Shown: positions 58,989 to 64,000 of the stretch, piece by piece
Layout: the number at the start of each line of letters is the position of its first letter
Numbering within the stretch: position 1 is the stretch's first letter
From: Trichomonas vaginalis G3
Taxonomy: Eukaryota; Parabasalia; Trichomonadida; Trichomonadidae
Direction: 5' to 3'
NCBI RefSeq assembly: GCF_026262505.1
Contig: NC_067208.1
Location: 6,085,962-6,149,961 of the forward strand
DNA length: 64,000 nt
Program-made: the position numbers and the translations under genes
Notes under the pieces: model-generated
What the model saw: the letters and a program-made list of their open reading frames with translations, nothing else
The model's database searches: none
Told to the model about the DNA's origin: nothing

Positions 58989-60628
58989 ATGACGACTAAC
59001 TATTTGGTGCCAAATACTAAACCGATTAATGGAAATGTGTTTCATTCATTCGAAAAGATAAATGAAATATTCGCAAAGAATGACGGTAGAAGATATTATA
59101 GAGAACTTGAAAGTTCATGTTATGACTCTGATGCTCCATATTTTGATGATAAACAAACTCATTTAAGAATTACAAATCCGGCTCATGATGTGAACCAATT
59201 AGGTGACACATATATTAAACGCAAAGTTAAAGCGACTCTAGTTTCAAATAAAGCTTTCACATGTGATGCCGCTTTTAAATGCATGCGTTTATTCGTTGGT
59301 TACAAATCATCAAATCAAAGCTTTAAACAATTAGAAGTAGAAACCGAAAGAGGTGATGCCAGTTATCTTCAGATGGATTGCGCCCGTGAATCTTTTGCAT
59401 TTGCAACATATAAACCAAAATCAGAAAGGAAAGTTAAAAAGTTTGTTCATTCGTTATATAATAATGTTCAAAAATATGATAACTCAGTATGTGGTAAATA
59501 TATTAACCCTTCAGAAGTTTTCAAGAAAGCAAATGAAGAAGTTGATGTCACTTTTGATATGATTATTCCGGTAAATGATTTGTTAGCATTCAGGCGTTCG
59601 ATGATTATCCTAAATCATTTGGTGATATCATTCTTAAATATTATGTTTTCAGGGATACTTTAGTATTTTGTCAGGTTGACCCGTTAAGAGTTGCTGATTT
59701 ACAAAATTACGTTTATGAAAAGATAACTGATGAAAATTATGAAAAGATTATGAATCATGTTTATAAATATGATCGCAAATTCCAACAAATCGGACTTCCT
59801 GCCAAATTAATTACAAGTTTAGCCGCTACATCTGCTGACGCAACAGTTGATGACGTTATTATTTCATGCACAAAGATGGAAGTTTTAGAGGATAAATGCA
59901 TTACACCAGGATATGGTTTAATTGAAGAATCAGTTAAAGCAATACCACGTTTATTCAGTAAGGAAGATCCATTCATGATTCCAGCTCAACATATTGACGT
60001 TCGTTCACTAAATGGAGGTTGCATCACTCCTGAAGGTATCGGTTCAGATTTCTCATACGCTCTTCATAATGTTACAGATGTTGTGTTAGCATTTCCGAAG
60101 AATGCAATGCAAAGAACAGTTTTAGAAAATCCAATGCTTCGAGGTCTTCAGGTCACTATAGATTCCAGAAACTTCCCCGATCAAGCGATGACCACAGTGG
60201 GTGACATATTCTTTACACGTATGCTTCAAGCTTCTGATTTAGATGGGGTGAATGAATGCACAGAAGAATACGAGGACTCATTAACTAGACCACTGAATGC
60301 AGATGATGGCACGCCATTAGCTAGAACATGGAAAGACCAAACTTCATTCTTATGCACTATTCCAGTTCAACGTGATGGAGCGGGTATATTCTTTGATGGA
60401 TTAAAAACTTTCAACTCACAAGTTACAGTACAAGTGAAAGCATATCCAATCATTCAGGGTGAAAATGACACTTACTGTTCAAAGGTGACAAATCCTCCTC
60501 AGGTTTGGTTTACTAGGACTACATATTGGACATGGACACCAGATGAAGGTTTGAAATATCATCCAACAGGTACACCACCACAGTATAGAAGTTCATATGA
60601 TGAAATATTGATGAATAGAAATGTTTAA
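58989..60628 (+). CDS. Element C: major capsid protein-like region
   Basis: The region starts MTTNYLVPNTKPINGNVFH after ATTTTTTATTTATTAATAA. It has beta-type segments (IKRKVKATLVSNKAFTCDA, EVDVTFDMIIPVNDLLAF), a later part with CITPGYGLIEESVKAIP and SDFSYALHNVTDVVLAF, and an aromatic-rich end (PQVWFTRTTYWTWTPDEG). About 545 codons long, like the capsid-like regions of A and B, and directly upstream of the packaging ATPase. The double jelly-roll assignment is inferred from size and neighbours. Broken. Confidence 0.55.
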
Positions 60629-60652
60629 AATTATAAATTTATTTTTGATTAA

Positions 60653-61480
60653 ATGGATTTAAATTCATCCACTCCTTATGAAGAATTAACAGGAGTATAT
60701 AATACATACATAGATGATATGATTAATGAAGCATTGAGTAATAATAAAAATAATCTCTCAAAGGAAAAATTAATGAAAATTCCATATTCTGAATGTTACT
60801 TAAATTCAATCACTGCAGCAATTGGTAAACAAAATAAAGGTAAAACATTAACGATATTAAAACAAATTATCATTATTGCTAACACTTCCCCCTATTCACA
60901 TGTGTTAATTTATATCAACCGTTCAGGTTCACTTTCAGATGATACATTTGAATCTTTAAAGCATTTAATCAAAATTCCAATTATTTATTTATCACAAGAA
61001 GAAGCAGAAGATTATTTAAAAAACTTTTTAATGTATAAAGAATTATATAATACAATCAAGAAGCAAGGATTAGAGGATAAAATTATTGATAAACAACGGG
61101 ATGAATTATTTGAAACACTTTCTATTTCAAATTTTGATAGAGAATTTTTGCATTCACTCATTTTTCTAGATGATGCAGTGAAATCAAAACTAATAACAAA
61201 TGAGAAATCATATTTTAATCAATTATTAACTCAATGTCGACACATTCAGTGTTCATTCTTCATGGCTGTTCAATACTTCAAAGCATTAAGCACAAACATT
61301 AAATCAAATCTATCAACCCTTTTCATTTTCAGTGGGTTTAGTCGTCAACAGTTGAACGTTATGCTTTATCAAGTGAATTTACCAATGAGCATTAATGAAC
61401 TTTACACACAATATCAGCAATTAGGTGAACATGGAAAAATAATAGTTGATTTAAATAAAGGAGGTGTTAAATTTGATTAA
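60653..61480 (+). CDS. Element C: packaging ATPase (275 aa)
   Basis: Looks whole, starting MDLNSSTPYEELTGVYN. Walker A is AAIGKQNKGKTLTILK, Walker B is LHSLIFLDDAV, and the following conserved stretch is QCRHIQCSFFMAVQYFKAL. The layout equals that of the ATPases of A and B (VICVQTAKSL at the same place), but the sequences are far apart. Part of the morphogenesis block with the capsid-like gene. Confidence 0.8.
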   Translation: MDLNSSTPYEELTGVYNTYIDDMINEALSNNKNNLSKEKLMKIPYSECYLNSITAAIGKQNKGKTLTILKQIIIIANTSPYSHVLIYINRSGSLSDDTFESLKHLIKIPIIYLSQEEAEDYLKNFLMYKELYNTIKKQGLEDKIIDKQRDELFETLSISNFDREFLHSLIFLDDAVKSKLITNEKSYFNQLLTQCRHIQCSFFMAVQYFKALSTNIKSNLSTLFIFSGFSRQQLNVMLYQVNLPMSINELYTQYQQLGEHGKIIVDLNKGGVKFD

Positions 61481-61520
61481 CTTTTTATAATTAATTTTTA
61501 TTTTTTATTTATAATTAAAC

Positions 61521-62420
61521 ATGACAGAAATAGCAAATCTTCTACAGGTTCCATTAAAACAAGGAACAAACAAAAAGGGTGCATATAATAGAACTATGAA
61601 AGTTCCTGATGGAATGAAAGAATTAGTTCATATTGTTGCTGGTCTTCAAAAAGATGTTAAACAAATGAGAAACGTTTTAACATTACCAGAAGCTCAAGCA
61701 TATGCCAAACGTCATGGCCCAAATTGGGAAGCACACGAAGCAGACATTACGGGTCCTGATGGAAAACCTGATGGTATAAATGAAGTTTTCGTTACTGATG
61801 GTCAAGGTAATATTAAAGTCATAAATGGTTATAAATTAACTATAACTGATTATCCTAAACGTAAAGCATATAATGAACGTTATCCTATGCAATTTGATGA
61901 AAATGGAAAAGCTGTTAAACAATACATTGGAGAAGGTGAAAATGGTCCAATTAATTCATACCGTTATAATCCATATTCTTATTTCAATGAAGAATTAAAT
62001 GCTATTGAAGAGGGACCGGATGGATTACCAACGATATTCTAACCAGTTTGATGGTCAATATGCAATATTAGACCTGAAATTTCAGCTAAGAAATTCTTTA
62101 AAGTTGCTTTATTCGATCCAGTTTTCGCAAATGTTAAAGATGAACTTAAACAACAATTCCAACCAATTATAGTAGCAAGAATTGCATCAGGTGCTTTATC
62201 TCAAGCATTCAAAGATTTAATTAAGAAACCATCATATCAGCAACGTGGTTTAACTTATGATTTAGTTAAGGAATCAGATAAAAGAAAATTTGAGAAATCA
62301 GATGATTATAAGAATGCAATTAATGAATATATTAGGTCTATTAATTACAATGAATCAGCTAAAAATCATCTTCAAGAACAAATACAGGGAATAATAGATT
62401 CAAAACTTCCAGCAAAATAA
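61521..62420 (+). CDS. Element C: structural-type protein region with an Asp-rich loop
   Basis: It starts [20 protein letters not shown]. The part to 62,042 has a helical segment ([19 protein letters not shown]) and then [19 protein letters not shown] leading to [15 protein letters not shown]. That D-x-D/G-rich loop followed by VNGY-type sequence is a pattern seen in structural proteins of Polinton-like viruses, recalled only in general. The later part is helical ([12 protein letters not shown], ending IIDSKLPAK). Broken. Confidence 0.45.
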
Positions 62421-62452
62421 AAGTTTAAATATATTTTTTTATTCGATTATAA

Positions 62453-63103
62453 ATGAGAAGACGTTTCACTAGTCAAAAGAACACTAACGCAAAAGCAGAG
62501 ATTACGGTTTTATAACGTAAATGATGAAAATCAAATTATTCAAAATGTTAAAGTTAATGTTAACCCTGAATTAACAAGGTCAGCAACTCAACCAAATTTA
62601 TTAACTCGTGACTTACCGAAAAAGGAGGAGGAGCAAAATAAAGAAGATGGAGACCCAATCATTTTATCTGAACCCGGTAAAGAACCTGTTGAAATTCCCA
62701 CTTATCCAACATACCCAGCACCACTTGATAACCCATATAAAATAGACATTAATTCTGAATTAATGAAAATTTACCGTGATATAATAATTAATAATTATGA
62801 TTCAATAATAAATTTAATTGATCAATCCGGTTAATTATTTTACCTTATGAATCATTAATTCACATTATCACCATTCTTTGTGATGTTCAAGATTCAGACG
62901 TTAAGATTCAATTTTTCATAGATGATGAGGTTTCATGCTGCGGAACAGTTGCAAAAATAAATCCTATAAAGGATATTAGCACAATTAAGATATCAAAGAA
63001 CGGAACAACAACTGAACTTCATTTAACATATAATGATATTTATAATAAAATAGTTGATGAATATAAAATATCACTTGAAAAATTCTTCGTTAAGGCTATT
63101 TAA
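62453..63103 (+). CDS. Element C: VSCCG-motif protein region
   Basis: It starts MRRRFTSQKNTNAKAE after ATTTTTTTATTCGATTATAA. An acidic, Pro-rich disordered middle (EEEQNKEDGDPIILSEPG) is followed by a C-terminal part with EVSCCGTVAKI, TTTELHLTYNDIYNKI and KISLEKFF. These align with PDVSCCGVSYNVIDKI, GETLNLKYSFPDVIKI and NISLKF in A and B. Layout and end domain are thus conserved although the rest is not. Broken. Confidence 0.55.
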
Positions 63104-63119
63104 TATTCAAGCATGAGAT

Positions 63120-63245
63120 ATAAAAATTGCTCACATTTGCTCACATTTTGGCACTTTTTTGTACGTTTGTCAAAAAATTGTGAGGAAGATCTCACAAAAA
63201 TAGTCAAAATGTGAGCAAATTTTGAGAAGTGCTCACATTTTGACA
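63120..63245. repeat. Hairpin-and-word cluster at the right of element C
   Basis: GCTCACATTT occurs at 63,128 and 63,138, then GTGAGGAAGATCTCAC forms a hairpin near 63,180, then ATGTGAGCA (inverse) and GCTCACATTTTG follow. The layout (repeated short words around an AGATCT-containing hairpin, all sharing one word) parallels the clusters in the mini-element of A. Confidence 0.6.
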
Positions 63246-63259
63246 TACGATTATTTTCA

Positions 63260-64000
63260 TACGTTTTTTTGATGAATTCTAATAAAACTTCATTACCACT
63301 TTCAGAACGAAGCGTAACTTTTCAGCACGTAACGCTCTATCATGTGTAGTGACATATTATTCAAAAAAACTCAGATTGCTTATCTTATAATAACAATTTC
63401 ATTAGAAAAAATGCACGATTTCACGCTAAAACTTTGAAGCAATTCTTAAATTCGGATAAAAAATCGATATGTATTACACTTTAAACTTCAAAAAATGGTT
63501 CAAAATTTAGACTTAGTTTATCTTAACAATATAGCAGATTTTAAGCCGAACAAGTAGGAGTAATAGAAATAGCTCTTGAAAATAATTACAATTAGTAATA
63601 TGTAAGTCAAAGTTCGAGTATTCTAATAAATAACGTTCCGGATTTTCTTTACTACAAGAATCAATACTTAATATATAGAACAACAGTAAAAACTTATTAG
63701 AGATTCAAAAAGAAAGTTGACTAAAGAGAATCTTTTTATATAAGTAATTTTATTTTTTTGAAATACGAGATCGAATAAAACATGTATTTTATTTTATTAC
63801 TACAATAATACGTTTTTACATAGTAAGAAAGTTTAGAGACTGAAATGAAATTAAAAATTGAGAAAAAAATAAAGCTTTTCTATAAAAATTCATATTAATA
63901 TATAGTATAATGATATTACAATTTATTGATAGTTGTGTTAGAAAAAAGGTACATTCACTATAGGGTGTCCAAAGGTGTGTTTAGCACAAACCTGAATACT
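63260..64000. other. A+T-rich sequence, nothing recognised
   Basis: No open frame, Inr-to-ATG pair, repeat or RNA gene could be supported here. Confidence 0.5.

Larger units (their letters stand above)
57280..63260. mobile_element. Polinton-like element C, divergent and partial
   Basis: A block of eight closely spaced genes contains a packaging ATPase, a capsid-like protein, two amphipathic peptides and a VSCCG-motif protein. These are organised with the same T-run start motifs as A and B but with strongly diverged proteins. No integrase or polymerase is seen in the window. No terminal repeat pair is found. At the left, TCTATATATAGACGATG (57,285) and TCTATATACAGACGATG (57,384) form a short direct repeat. 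At the right, a hairpin-and-word cluster lies at 63,120-63,245. It is broken in a few places and looks older than, or of a different lineage from, A and B. Confidence 0.7.

Overview
The window looks like nuclear DNA of a trichomonad, very probably Trichomonas vaginalis or a close relative. It is A+T-rich and no introns are apparent. The one clearly intact host gene, a thioredoxin-fold protein at 25,213, has an Inr-like TCACTT about 16 bases before its ATG and a TAAA overlapping its stop. The other host-type genes belong to large trichomonad families: ankyrin-repeat proteins at both edges of the host sequence and a Pmp-like beta-helix surface protein. Most of the window is Polinton/Maverick DNA, which is known to be extremely abundant in T. 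vaginalis.

Layout. 1-442: start of a host ankyrin-family gene, running off the window. 551-24,631: Polinton A. 24,632-28,275: host spacer with the thioredoxin-like gene. 28,276-52,178: Polinton B, a close relative of A in the opposite orientation, so the methyltransferase ends of the two face each other. 52,179-57,280: host sequence with remnants of small TTAA-bounded transposons, a large perfect hairpin, the Pmp-like gene and a damaged ankyrin gene. About 57,280-63,260: Polinton C, a divergent and partial relative carrying only a morphogenesis block. 63,260-64,000: nothing recognised.

A and B share one gene order, read from the left end of A: long coiled-coil protein, capsid-like protein, a small cysteine-motif protein, penton-like protein, superfamily 3 helicase, packaging ATPase, a variable cassette, protein-primed-type DNA polymerase B, integrase, phage-like fiber, small amphipathic proteins, a single-span membrane peptide and an adenine methyltransferase. 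The cassette between the ATPase and the polymerase differs completely. A carries two KilA-N proteins, an 86-bp tandem array, a nested mini-element and a second copy of a structural-type gene. B carries an HNH nuclease, a proline/glutamine-rich protein and several small genes. Both A and B are broken, with very roughly fifteen to twenty-five breaks each, although some genes still look whole. The end repeats of B appear identical to each other and A and B are very similar, so both look young. C is much more distant and is broken in only a few places.

The most interesting signals are non-coding or modular: (1) a nested roughly 2-kb element in A whose arms are built from the host Polinton's own subterminal repeats; (2) hairpin-plus-short-word clusters in which every word changes together (GGTGA type, GTTA type and, in C, GTGAG type); (3) a palindrome array between two divergent genes kept in both A and B; (4) divergent gene pairs with only 16-18 bases between start codons, using a T-run start motif that C also has; (5) a bacteriophage-tail-fiber-like protein with a variable number of shaft repeats and an exchangeable middle domain; (6) a run of three hairpins ending in a T-tract that could be a small structured RNA.
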